This document shows, in pieces, positions 8,589 to 16,456 of a stretch of 64,000 bases of DNA (the stretch's first letter is position 1; the number at the start of each line of letters is the position of its first letter). The notes beneath the pieces were generated by a model. It had not been told where the DNA came from and did no database searches. It saw only the letters and a program-made list of their open reading frames with translations. The stretch covers positions 372,001 through 436,000 of the forward strand of contig JBOFWL010000145.1 of the NCBI GenBank assembly GCA_051653605.1, in the 5' to 3' direction. The position numbers and the translations under genes are program-made. This DNA comes from JBOFWL01 sp051653605. GTDB taxonomy: Bacteria; Spirochaetota; Brevinematia; Brevinematales; Brevinemataceae.

Positions 8589-8843
8589 TTATTTTTTCCA
8601 ACGTTTCTGATAGGGAATACCTATGGTAAAAAGCCAAGCTTTCCACGCGGGCATTTTCTTTTCATCACGAAGAATGTGATACACAGATGTTTGAAATTCC
8701 TTAGCATCTGTTGTAGGGTCGGTGAATTGCCCGTCTTGCCAGCAAAAAGAGCAGTATTGGGTACTTAAAGTCCCATCGGCATTGCTGCCACCGCCTTTTG
8801 GATCCGACTGAAGAGGCATTCCACAACTTTCGCACATAGTCAT
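8589..8843 (-). CDS. Small zinc-ribbon protein inside the V-ATPase operon
   Basis: 84 aa. Two CxxC pairs (C4/C7 and C31/C34) frame a short glycine-rich loop, the layout of the putative zinc-ribbon family (Zn_ribbon_2-like) with opening MCESCGMPL. The C-terminal half has no recognised motif and ends in basic and aromatic residues (KRWKK). The start has AGGAG at 6 bases. It lies 8 bases after subunit I and 78 bases before subunit K, so it is cotranscribed with the ATPase. It is not a known V-ATPase subunit. A role in assembly or metal sensing is possible but unsupported. Confidence 0.88.
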   Translation of the reverse strand: MTMCESCGMPLQSDPKGGGSNADGTLSTQYCSFCWQDGQFTDPTTDAKEFQTSVYHILRDEKKMPAWKAWLFTIGIPYQKRWKK

Positions 8844-8851
8844 AGAGTCTC

Positions 8852-10897
8852 CTATTTTACCATATAGTGGCTTCCTTCACGTTTGAGGGGAGAATATTCT
8901 TTTCCGCCTCCTTCCATAAATTGGCCGAAAAATTCTACAAATTGTAAACGAAGAGCGTGGACAAAAGCTCCAAATCCACCCAAAACAAGGTTAAACAGGT
9001 GAAGGAAGATAAGAAGAGCCAATCCGAATACAGATAAAATAGGGGTGATATCTGCGAGGCTTTTCGCCATCCCTAAAGCGAGCTGATTGAATACATTAGC
9101 AATAATTCCAGAAGACAAACCTAAAGCCAACAATCGAGCGTAAGAAAGAAGGTTTGAAAGATAACTAGAAATGCTATAAAGTTCCCATAGCCCACCAAGA
9201 GAACCTAAGATTCCTTGAATAGGACCCTTTTGGAATCCCAATCTCATCGCATTTAGGATGATGAGAACCGCACCTATTTTCATGGTAAGGAAGAACTTAG
9301 CTAGTGTTTTATCTGAAATTAAGTTTAATCCGGCCATAGAGGCGATCCAAGAGAGAATTGCCCATAAGAAGAACCCAGAAAGAAGGATCATCCATGGAAG
9401 ATTACAGAACAACGCTTCTTTTAAGTCTTTCTTGAGGCTCATCAGGAATTTAATAAAATAGCCGTACCAAAGCTGAACAGCACCTAAAGCCAGAGAAATA
9501 AACAAGACGATAAGAGGCTTATCAAAGAAGGCACTCCCGTCGGAATAGCTAATTCTCAAGGTATCTAAAATAGGGATATGGAAATAATTAGGGTTGGTAA
9601 ATAAATCCCCAGCATAAGAACCAAATAAGACTCCGGCAATCATTCCAGAAAATCCACTCCAAGCAAGCAAGGCGTAGAAATTGGCACCCGCTTTATTGGC
9701 ACGATTTTTAAACATCATATAAAGAGAGAATGCTGCCAAAATAGAACCATAAACAAAGTCTCCGAAACAAAACCCGTAATAAACAAAGTAAAAAGGAGTA
9801 AGATGCGGGGTAGGGTCGACGGTGGCGCCATACATGGGGGTACCATACATTGTTGTAAGTGCAGAGAAAGGACGAGTAAGCCCGTTATTTTTTAAGGAAA
9901 CAGGCACTGTTTCGTACTCGTCTTCGGAAGGGTCTTCCACGAGAACATCAATTGTTTTATACTTTGAAAGCTGTGCAGAAACCTTTGGTAAGGCCTCTTC
10001 TGGCACCCAAGCTCGGAAAAAGGTGACGCTATCCGAGGCCAAAGCCATTGCATGAGCCTTTTGTTTTTGAAGATCCATCTCAATAGCATCATGAATGAGG
10101 GTGATGGAGTCTATTTTATCGGCGTAGTCGGCCCATTGAGCAAGCGCTTTATTGTGGCGATCCACAGCGACTTCAATTTCATCTTCGAGAGTATTGAGAA
10201 TCCCCACTGTATTTCCGGAACGACGTGTTAGCTGGAGAACATTGAAGGGTTTTTCTTTAAGAATGAGGTTAACACTATCCCACACATCGATGGAAGCGAT
10301 AACGTAACAAAAAGCCTCTTTATCTTGAGTATAAACGACAAGCACGTCAGATAGAGGAGTTGCCTGAGCAAGAGCAAGTTTAAAATCTTCGAGGGCGCTT
10401 TCAGAAATCTGACCAACGACTCCCCTTAAGGTGGCACTTTTTTGCTGAATAGGATCGAAATCATCCACAACAGAAGCCCAACGATTGATTACAGCATGTT
10501 CATTTTTGAGTACGGCAACAAGAGCTTCACTATCTCTAGTCTCACGATCAAGAGCACGGAAATGATTAGAAAGTTGAAGAGGATCATGTTTTTTAAGTAG
10601 GCGGTCGATAGTTTCGGATGACGTCACTTCAAAAGAAGGAACCTTAACATTTGAAAGCTCTTTCATTCTACTAATAGCCAAGGCTAATTCTCTTCTAATT
10701 TCTTCGTTGGAGGATATATTAGAAAGAACAGGGTTGAGATCTTTAGCCCACTCATCACGAGCAGGTGCGTCCTCAGAAGGAAGGGCATCTAGAGCATCGA
10801 TATGAACCGCGCCCGAGGCTTGAAGTTCATCGATCAAAGCATCTTTGATATCTGTGCTGACAGCTATAGTCAGCTTTTTCATTTTAGCGATTGCCAT
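8852..10897 (-). CDS. ntpI: V-type ATP synthase subunit I (a-type stator subunit)
   Basis: 681 aa. The N-terminal half is cytosolic and helical. The C-terminal half has about seven to eight membrane helices and forms the ion half-channels against the K ring. The essential arginine is in NLLSYARLLALGLSSG (R588). A second conserved block FVHALRLQFVEFFGQF lies near the end, followed by GGGKEYSPL. It overlaps the end of the H/G gene by 14 bases. A weak AAGGTGAG precedes the chosen ATG; an in-frame ATG five codons later is an alternative start. Confidence 0.96.
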   Translation of the reverse strand: MAIAKMKKLTIAVSTDIKDALIDELQASGAVHIDALDALPSEDAPARDEWAKDLNPVLSNISSNEEIRRELALAISRMKELSNVKVPSFEVTSSETIDRLLKKHDPLQLSNHFRALDRETRDSEALVAVLKNEHAVINRWASVVDDFDPIQQKSATLRGVVGQISESALEDFKLALAQATPLSDVLVVYTQDKEAFCYVIASIDVWDSVNLILKEKPFNVLQLTRRSGNTVGILNTLEDEIEVAVDRHNKALAQWADYADKIDSITLIHDAIEMDLQKQKAHAMALASDSVTFFRAWVPEEALPKVSAQLSKYKTIDVLVEDPSEDEYETVPVSLKNNGLTRPFSALTTMYGTPMYGATVDPTPHLTPFYFVYYGFCFGDFVYGSILAAFSLYMMFKNRANKAGANFYALLAWSGFSGMIAGVLFGSYAGDLFTNPNYFHIPILDTLRISYSDGSAFFDKPLIVLFISLALGAVQLWYGYFIKFLMSLKKDLKEALFCNLPWMILLSGFFLWAILSWIASMAGLNLISDKTLAKFFLTMKIGAVLIILNAMRLGFQKGPIQGILGSLGGLWELYSISSYLSNLLSYARLLALGLSSGIIANVFNQLALGMAKSLADITPILSVFGLALLIFLHLFNLVLGGFGAFVHALRLQFVEFFGQFMEGGGKEYSPLKREGSHYMVK

Positions 10898-11210
10898 AAC
10901 TCACCTTCATTTCTTCGAGAACAAGGGCAACAGCCTTTGCCTGTGACGTTGATGCATGCTTTTCAATTTCTGCAAGGTCGGCATTAAGAGATGCAAGAAT
11001 TTTTTGCGCCTGCTCTGAACCCTGTTTGTGGTAAGTTGCAATGACATCAGCCTCATGCTTACGAACGAATTGCTTAGCATCTTCCATTGCTTTTTGAGCA
11101 TCCACACGAGCATTGCGGGTAAGAGCTTGAACTTCTTCATCGGTTGATGCAATAAGATTAGCGGCCTTTTGTTCCGCTTGACGAATTTCCTGAAGTTTCA
11201 CGGCATCCAT
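10884..11210 (-). CDS. V-type ATP synthase subunit H/G (stator coiled coil)
   Basis: 108 aa, almost wholly alpha-helical and rich in A/E/Q/K. It pairs with subunit E in the peripheral stalk (AhaH, or NtpF in Enterococcus). Sequence identity in this family is low, so the call rests on size, coiled-coil composition and its place as first gene before subunit I, as in the Enterococcus ntp operon. The ATG has GGGAGGA at 9 bases. The operon promoter is at 11261-11289. Confidence 0.85.
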   Translation of the reverse strand: MDAVKLQEIRQAEQKAANLIASTDEEVQALTRNARVDAQKAMEDAKQFVRKHEADVIATYHKQGSEQAQKILASLNADLAEIEKHASTSQAKAVALVLEEMKVSYGNR

Positions 11211-11260
11211 AGATGGTTCCTCCCGTTTTATTTAATATCAATTATAAACACAAGGTAATC

Positions 11261-11289
11261 ATTATAACGAAGGTTGTATTTTTTTTCAA
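11261..11289 (-). promoter_or_regulatory. Promoter of the V-ATPase operon
   Basis: Minus strand TTGAAA, 17-base spacer, TATAAT, about 50 bases before the first operon gene. It matches the sigma-70 consensus nearly perfectly. Confidence 0.8.
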
Positions 11290-11359
11290 GAAAAGACCTC
11301 GTCTTTCTATCTAAAAACATAAAAAAATACGATAAATTATAAATTTACTTGCAAAACCC

Positions 11360-11388
11360 TTGATTATTAGGGTAAAATGTATTATTCT
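11360..11388 (+). promoter_or_regulatory. Probable promoter for the secreted protein at 11484
   Basis: TTGATT, 17-base spacer, TATTCT. It leaves an untranslated leader of about 90 bases that contains a hairpin. Confidence 0.5.
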
Positions 11389-11398
11389 ATAAGAACAA

Positions 11399-11436
11399 CG
11401 AGAATCTTGTTTTCACTATTCTCGGTGATTTTTTTT
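11399..11436 (+). promoter_or_regulatory. Leader hairpin followed by a T-run (attenuator-like)
   Basis: Stem CGAGAAT/ATTCTCG with a 12-base loop. Four bases after the stem come eight T. It lies between the predicted promoter and the gene at 11484, so it could end transcripts early or stabilise the mRNA. It is too far from any upstream plus-strand gene to be that gene's terminator. Confidence 0.4.
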
Positions 11437-11483
11437 CCTATTTTATTATTCGGAACGGAAAAATTTTTTTTAAGGTTTTTCAT

Positions 11484-12041
11484 ATGAAAAAGACATGGGT
11501 TTTATACTCTCTGTTAGCACTTTTTCTTGTACCAGTTCAAACCAAAGCTTTCACAGGGGTCTACCTCGGGTGGACAGATTTTGCTAATACAGCACTTCCT
11601 GTCGACACAACAGCAAATACCCTTGGTATGGGTGTGCTTGGCACAACACCAACACGTGTTTACTTTATCTATAATGTGTTGGGCCGCTTTGTGGTAACGC
11701 AGGGTGCATCGCCTGGTTTTTTAGGCTGGGGAATCGACCTACTTGTAGGTGTCGGTTACCGTTTCATGAATCCCGCATTTAAACGCAGTGGTTGGGATGT
11801 CGGGGTGGATGCCTTCTTTAATTTTGTGCCATACTTCCTTAATAGTGAAACTACATTCACCGATACAGTATTATATTATTCTGTAGGCTTGGGAATCAAT
11901 GTTATCTACAAAATCAACCCTTACGTTGGGATTGGTCTTCGAACAGGTCTTAGATATGTTTTTGAGGTTGATCATATATCCTCTCGAGTGCCCGGTGCAA
12001 CGGGAGTAGGATTCACCTTTGGAGTCTTATTAACCTTCTAG
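11484..12041 (+). CDS. Secreted, probable outer-membrane protein
   Basis: 185 aa; family not recognised. The signal peptide MKKTWVLYSLLALFLVPVQTKA is cleaved before FTGVYLGW. The mature protein is rich in glycine, aromatic residues and short alternating strands (YYSVGLGINVIY, VGIGLRTGLRYVF) and ends in a strand with terminal F (TFGVLLTF), the usual mark of an outer-membrane beta-barrel. It is a single-gene unit with its own promoter, leader hairpin and terminator. Confidence 0.75.
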   Translation: MKKTWVLYSLLALFLVPVQTKAFTGVYLGWTDFANTALPVDTTANTLGMGVLGTTPTRVYFIYNVLGRFVVTQGASPGFLGWGIDLLVGVGYRFMNPAFKRSGWDVGVDAFFNFVPYFLNSETTFTDTVLYYSVGLGINVIYKINPYVGIGLRTGLRYVFEVDHISSRVPGATGVGFTFGVLLTF

Positions 12042-12063
12042 GTTTGTTAATTTAAATTTAGAT

Positions 12064-12089
12064 ACGTCACCATATGGTGACGTTTTTTT
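12064..12089 (+). terminator. Terminator after the secreted protein gene
   Basis: Perfect 20-base palindrome ACGTCACCATATGGTGACGT followed by seven T. Confidence 0.85.
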
Positions 12090-12203
12090 ATTTTCATATT
12101 TTATTTAAAAAAGAGAATAAAAATACTTCTCCCTTATTTCAGACCGATTTTTGAAACTAAAGCCACTTTCCAGCGTTCATCATCCCATCAAATAAAGAAA
12201 AAA

Positions 12204-12482
12204 TCACTCAACCTGATCAAATTGAGAAAAAAAATCGCCCAAACAAAGCTTTTCCTTAGCTTTTTTAGAAAGATTCTTAATTGCACGTTCCCTTTTAAGC
12301 GCGTTGCCATGTCCAAAAATTCTTTCTATATAAAGAAGAGATATTGGTTGATGCATGCGCGTGTAGCTAGCGCCCCTGCCAAGAATATGCCGATCAAAGC
12401 GACGAAAAGGGTTTTTAGCGATGCCGGTATAGAGGCTGCCATTATCGCAGCGAAGAAGATAAAGATACCATGTTTCCATCAT
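12204..12482 (-). CDS. GIY-YIG domain protein, UPF0213/YhbQ family
   Basis: 92 aa. The GIY-YIG nuclease fold is seen as WYLYLLRC then LYTGIA, the conserved arginine in NPFRRFDRH and the catalytic-type glutamate in KRERAIK. Proteins of this size form the stand-alone UPF0213 group, whose biological role is poorly known. Two adjacent ATG codons could start it, and neither has a clear ribosome site. It is divergent from fliY. Confidence 0.88.
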   Translation of the reverse strand: MMETWYLYLLRCDNGSLYTGIAKNPFRRFDRHILGRGASYTRMHQPISLLYIERIFGHGNALKRERAIKNLSKKAKEKLCLGDFFSQFDQVE

Positions 12483-12506
12483 TTATTATAGAAAGATCGA
12501 CATTTT

Positions 12507-12534
12507 TTGTCCACTTTGAAGATTTCTTTATGAT
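12507..12534 (+). promoter_or_regulatory. Possible promoter for fliY
   Basis: TTGTCC, 16-base spacer, TATGAT, about 70 bases before the fliY start. Moderate match only. Confidence 0.35.
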
Positions 12535-12606
12535 AAAAGCTTAAGGATTTTAAAAAAAATCCGAAAACTACTTAGGTTCTACAAAAATCCGGGAGGGAGG
12601 AAGAAA

Positions 12607-13623
12607 ATGAGTGATTCTCAATTATCGCAGTCTGAATTGGATGCATTGATCCAAGGCACTCCGATTCAAAATAATAGCAGTGATAGTTTCACCGAGCAAG
12701 AAGATGCGGCGCTTAACAAATTTTGCTTAGCTCTCGGAGAGGCTCGTGTTCCGCAGATAGCAGGGATTACGAATCAAAACGTGGTTCTTAGTCAAGCAAA
12801 TTATATAAGTGGGCCAAGCACTAAAATTGGTGAAGACATTTTAGGCTCTGTAGTTGGAGTGCGTAATGCTGTTTCTGGGGTTATAACTGGAGAGTGGATC
12901 TCTTTTGCCCCTGAAAGTACAATTTTCAATGTTGCGGGTACAATGCTAGGTATCGAGAACGCCACCGAAGTTTCTGAAGAAATGGTAGGTGCCATTGGAG
13001 AAGCGCTTAGTAATGGCTTTGCCTCTGACACAAAAATCTTAGGAGAGCAGTTAAAAGGGGCTATTACACAAGTTCCATCTCAAGCTAGCTCTTTTACAGC
13101 TATTGGCGACTTAATTCCTTCTACAGGCTCATTTACACGTCTTACTTTCACCTATAAGGTGGGCGAAGCGTTGGTTCCTTTCCATGTAGTGATCCCAATG
13201 AATGTGGCAAAAGAAATCGCCCGCATACTCATTCCAACCCCTAATCCATCTATCAACCCAACGGCGGCAATGAATAATAGTGTTCCTATGCAAATGGCAC
13301 AGTTCCAACAATTTGGCGCCCCCAAACCTGTGGAAGGCATCGACAACCTCACCTTACTTCTTGATGTGCCAATGCGCGTTACCGTCGAGCTTGGGCGTAC
13401 ACGTATGACAATTAAAGACATTCTTAATCTTGGAGCAGGTTCTATTGTGGAGCTAGAAAAGCTTGCGGGAGAACCTGTAGACGTGCTTGTTAACGATAAA
13501 CTTATTGCACTTGGCGAGGTTGTGGTGATCGACGAAAACTTCTCTATCCGTGTAACAAAAGTTGTCACACCTATGGAGCGTATTTTCGATCGAGAAAATC
13601 TTCATGGTAAAGGTGGCATTTAA
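12607..13623 (+). CDS. fliY: Flagellar motor switch protein FliY/FliN
   Basis: 338 aa. C-ring protein. The N-terminal motif LSQSELDALIQG (residues 6-17) resembles the CheY-P-binding peptide of FliM and FliY. A CheC-like middle domain covers about residues 30-210, and a FliN/SpoA domain (about 245-322) includes VPMRVTVELGRTRMTIKDIL. Length fits FliY of other spirochaetes and is far above the roughly 100 residues of FliN. In the CheC part the E and N of the phosphatase motif appear as EALSN (132-136), one residue out of the usual ExxN spacing, so CheY-P phosphatase activity is uncertain. It is separated from fliL-fliM by more than 11 kb. Confidence 0.93.
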   Translation: MSDSQLSQSELDALIQGTPIQNNSSDSFTEQEDAALNKFCLALGEARVPQIAGITNQNVVLSQANYISGPSTKIGEDILGSVVGVRNAVSGVITGEWISFAPESTIFNVAGTMLGIENATEVSEEMVGAIGEALSNGFASDTKILGEQLKGAITQVPSQASSFTAIGDLIPSTGSFTRLTFTYKVGEALVPFHVVIPMNVAKEIARILIPTPNPSINPTAAMNNSVPMQMAQFQQFGAPKPVEGIDNLTLLLDVPMRVTVELGRTRMTIKDILNLGAGSIVELEKLAGEPVDVLVNDKLIALGEVVVIDENFSIRVTKVVTPMERIFDRENLHGKGGI

Positions 13624-13638
13624 GCCTTTGGAGAAAAA

Positions 13639-13797
13639 ATGAATAAGATAAGAACCGAAGATAGCCATGACGGTTTTGAGTCCCCAAAAACTCTTATATT
13701 ATTGAAAAAAATTATGAGAGGCACTATTCGAGCTTATGTATTGGCATTAGTACTTCTTGTAATAATATCTTTCATCTCCAAAATATTTTTCAAATAG
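13639..13797 (+). CDS. Small single-span membrane protein downstream of fliY
   Basis: 52 aa. Starts 15 bases after the fliY stop, with GGAG at 5 bases. A polar, charged N-terminus (MNKIRTEDSHDGFESP) is followed by a basic stretch (KKIMRG) and one hydrophobic helix (about residues 33-48) near the C-terminus, then KIFFK. It shares the fliY transcript and ends just before its terminator. In many flagellar operons a membrane protein of the FliO/FliZ type follows the switch genes, but no similarity to it can be shown here. Confidence 0.6.
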   Translation: MNKIRTEDSHDGFESPKTLILLKKIMRGTIRAYVLALVLLVIISFISKIFFK

Positions 13798-13804
13798 AAA
13801 AAAA

Positions 13805-13830
13805 ACCTCCCAGTCTGTGGGAGGTTTTCT
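13805..13830 (+). terminator. Terminator of the fliY transcript
   Basis: Stem ACCTCCCA/TGGGAGGT with a 5-base loop, then TTTTC. Confidence 0.8.
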
Positions 13831-13851
13831 TATTTAAAAAAGAATAAAAAA

Positions 13852-13880
13852 AGAAAACCCCCCACGGACTTGCGGGGGGT
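13852..13880 (-). terminator. Terminator of the rplY-pth transcript
   Basis: Minus strand: six C and six G around a short inner stem-loop, followed by TTTTCTTTTTTT. Confidence 0.8.
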
Positions 13881-13896
13881 TTAAGTAGGAATAAAA

Positions 13897-14478
13897 CTAA
13901 GCTTCGGCTTCAATGAGTTGGCAAGGGGCATTATCTGAACAATCTTCAATGCGGCCTTCAAGAATCATCTGGATCATATCACAAGCTCTATCAAGAACAG
14001 TGTCAAGGCTTTCCATCTCTGCTTTAGAGAAAGAACCAAGCACATGTTTCTCCATGGCTTCTATATTCTCCGGACGCCCGATTCCAACACGAACTCTGGG
14101 AAAACTATCAGATTTTAAAAATCTAATAAGGGATTTAATCCCATTATGTCCTCCTGAAGAGCCATATTTTCGAACACGAAGGTCTCCAAAAGAAAGATTG
14201 GCATCATCACAAATAACAATAATATCTTCTGGTTTAACGCGCAAAAAGCTTGCCATATATAGAACAGCTTCACCGCTAAGATTAACAAACGTTTGTGGCT
14301 TAAGAAGTAAAACCTTATCGGTTCCGTAGCGCATTTTTCCAATAATGGATTTCTTTTTTTTCACACCGACCACAACTTTATGGCGTTCTGCAAAGCGATC
14401 TAGTACCATAAAGCCCAAGTTATGACGAGTGTTCTCGTAACATGAACCAGGATTTCCCAGGCCTACGATTAATTTCAC
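13897..14478 (-). CDS. pth: Peptidyl-tRNA hydrolase
   Basis: 193 aa. Cytosolic enzyme that splits peptidyl-tRNA dropped by stalled ribosomes. The family opening KLIVGLGNPGSCYENTRHNLGF contains N9 and the catalytic H19. Also present are FVNLSGEAV, VICDDANLSFG and GGHNGIKSL. Length is typical. It follows rplY by 52 bases, an arrangement common in bacteria. Confidence 0.97.
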   Translation of the reverse strand: MKLIVGLGNPGSCYENTRHNLGFMVLDRFAERHKVVVGVKKKKSIIGKMRYGTDKVLLLKPQTFVNLSGEAVLYMASFLRVKPEDIIVICDDANLSFGDLRVRKYGSSGGHNGIKSLIRFLKSDSFPRVRVGIGRPENIEAMEKHVLGSFSKAEMESLDTVLDRACDMIQMILEGRIEDCSDNAPCQLIEAEA

Positions 14479-14530
14479 AAGAAACCTCCTGTATCTCTAC
14501 CGAAAGCAGAGAGTCCACTGTGTTTAAGGG

Positions 14531-15091
14531 TTATTTTACTTCAGCAATAACCACGCCTTTATTTGTTACAATGGAACAACCTTTGATAGCGGGGAGATCA
14601 CGAACAATAACATATTGTTTTTTCTGCAAATGTGCAATATCTAAAGGAATAGATTTAGGCATATCAGCAGGTGTAGCACGGATAAGTAATTTTCGTGCGT
14701 AGGTAAGTAAGTTACCACCTTCTTTAACCCCGATAGGTGTACCAGAGAAGATGATAGGAATTAATGTTTGGTATTCTTTATCTTTTTGAATTACAAAGAA
14801 ATCAACATGTAGGAAGCGACGAGAAATAGGATCAATTTTGTATTCTTTAACAATAACAGTATACTCTTTTCCTTCTACAGATAAAGTAAAGGGAACGTGT
14901 CTTTCGTTGACAGCAAAGAGTTTTTCGAAAGAAACATAATCGACGGAGCAATAAACATTTTCTTTTAATGCTGGGCCGTAAGCAACGGCTGGGAGACGAA
15001 ATTCTGCACGAATGCGATTGTTAGCACCTTTTGTGCTGAGGGGGCGTGACTGCGCCTCCAATTTTTCTGTGGACCATTTTTTTTCGGCCAT
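14531..15091 (-). CDS. rplY: 50S ribosomal protein L25 (Ctc form)
   Basis: 186 aa. Binds 5S rRNA. It is the long Ctc form: an N-terminal L25 domain (about residues 5-95, with RLPAVAYGP and LHVDFFVIQKD) plus the C-terminal TL5-like domain (about 100-186, with GTPIGVKEGGNL). The ATG has AGGAGGAAC upstream. It is the first gene of the rplY-pth operon. Confidence 0.95.
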   Translation of the reverse strand: MAEKKWSTEKLEAQSRPLSTKGANNRIRAEFRLPAVAYGPALKENVYCSVDYVSFEKLFAVNERHVPFTLSVEGKEYTVIVKEYKIDPISRRFLHVDFFVIQKDKEYQTLIPIIFSGTPIGVKEGGNLLTYARKLLIRATPADMPKSIPLDIAHLQKKQYVIVRDLPAIKGCSIVTNKGVVIAEVK

Positions 15092-15144
15092 GAGTGTTCC
15101 TCCTGGGTATCGGCGCGTACGCCTACAACCAAATATATGTATAC

Positions 15145-15173
15145 ATTATAGCATATTATTCATTGTTTTTCAA
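15145..15173 (-). promoter_or_regulatory. Promoter of rplY-pth
   Basis: Minus strand TTGAAA, 17-base spacer, TATAAT, about 50 bases before the rplY start. Confidence 0.8.
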
Positions 15174-15244
15174 GACACTTTTAAGGGTTTGAATAGCTTA
15201 ATGAAGCGTGTTCTCGACAATATTTATTGTTAAAATTTGTTAAT

Positions 15245-16444
15245 TTAATGATCTCTTAAATTAGCACCCGATTGAAGCTGATGATACACTGCTTCAATAT
15301 TGGCGCATTGCATGGCAACGCCAACGGCGAGAGCTCTTTCATCAATATCAAAATATTCGTTATGAATGGTGGCAGTAATTCCTTTTTCCTTATTGCCTAC
15401 TCCAAGGTGGAAAAACGCCCCTGGGGCTTCGAAGAGGTAATAAGCAAAATCTTCTACGCCCATATTGCAGTGCTGGTGTACTACAACATTTTCATCGCCC
15501 AGCATTTTTTTAGCATTTTCTTCAACGATGCTCACAACGGGGTTGTGGTTAATCAACATGGTGTAGCTGGGTTTACGTTCAAATTCACCCTTTCCCCCCA
15601 TCATGGTGGCGGTGTGTTCTACAATTTCCTGAACTCGCTTATTTGCGTATTCTCTAGTTTGAGGGTTGAGGGAGCGAATGGTACCGTGGAGCTCAACACA
15701 ATCGCAGATAATGTTAGAAGCGGTGCCACCCTTAATGATTCCTATACTGATGACGAGAGAATCACGGGCATCGGTGTTGCGGGAAACAATAGTCTGTATG
15801 GCATTAATAACTTGGGCTGCAATAACGATAGCATCAACGGCATCAGAAGGGTAAGCGCCGTGTCCAGATCGCCCCATTATCTTAATTGAAAACCCGTCGG
15901 AAGCAGCCTGCATAGCTCCATATCTCACGCCTATGGTTCCAGCCTCTAGCGCAGAATTTACGTGGATCCCCAAAATGGCACTAACATCTTTCATAACGCC
16001 AGCCTCAATCATGGGAACGGCTCCTCCTGTGGTCTCTTCTGCTGGCTGGAAGATCAATTTTAAGTTACAAGGAGGAGAAAATAGGCCTTCAGAAACCATT
16101 TTAGCAACACCTAAGGCTACTGTTGTGTGAGCGTCATGCCCACAGGCGTGCATTTTTCCATCAATTTTAGATTTATAAGGCACATTATTAGCTTCTAGAA
16201 TGGGTAAAGCATCGATATCGGCGCGTAAAGCTATGGTAATGCTAGGGTCTTTCCCTGGAATATGAGCGGTGATACCAGTGATAGCAATTTCTTTTTGATG
16301 AGAGAATTTCATCTCTTCAAGCAATTGAGAAATAGTGGCGGAGGTCTGAAATTCTTCAAAACCAAGCTCTGGATTCATATGGAAATTACGTCGAACAGAA
16401 CTAAGCCAAGAATCTAACGTACGTGCATTTTCAAGAAAAGACAT
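15245..16444 (-). CDS. M20-family amidohydrolase (N-acyl-amino-acid or hippurate hydrolase type)
   Basis: 399 aa. Zinc hydrolase that removes an acyl or aminoacyl group from an amino acid. M20D landmarks are NPELGFEEFQT, HACGHDAHTTVALG with the metal-binding Cys/His/Asp, PAEETTGGAVPMIEAG, GIHVNS, GRSGHGAYP and MGVEDFAYY. A TTG one codon earlier is possible, but the ATG at 16444 has AAGGAGG at a better distance. It is the last gene of the spmA-spmB-ldcA-M20 operon, which hints at an amino-acid or peptidoglycan-peptide substrate. The true substrate cannot be told. Confidence 0.92.
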   Translation of the reverse strand: MSFLENARTLDSWLSSVRRNFHMNPELGFEEFQTSATISQLLEEMKFSHQKEIAITGITAHIPGKDPSITIALRADIDALPILEANNVPYKSKIDGKMHACGHDAHTTVALGVAKMVSEGLFSPPCNLKLIFQPAEETTGGAVPMIEAGVMKDVSAILGIHVNSALEAGTIGVRYGAMQAASDGFSIKIMGRSGHGAYPSDAVDAIVIAAQVINAIQTIVSRNTDARDSLVISIGIIKGGTASNIICDCVELHGTIRSLNPQTREYANKRVQEIVEHTATMMGGKGEFERKPSYTMLINHNPVVSIVEENAKKMLGDENVVVHQHCNMGVEDFAYYLFEAPGAFFHLGVGNKEKGITATIHNEYFDIDERALAVGVAMQCANIEAVYHQLQSGANLRDH

Positions 16445-16456
16445 CAAAATGCCTCC

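Noticed and set aside
12222..12491. Plus-strand open frame opposite the GIY-YIG gene
   Set aside because: The minus-strand frame carries all GIY-YIG motifs; this one carries none.
15272..15889. Plus-strand 205-residue open frame opposite the M20 gene
   Set aside because: Antisense to a gene with clear family motifs; no start signal.
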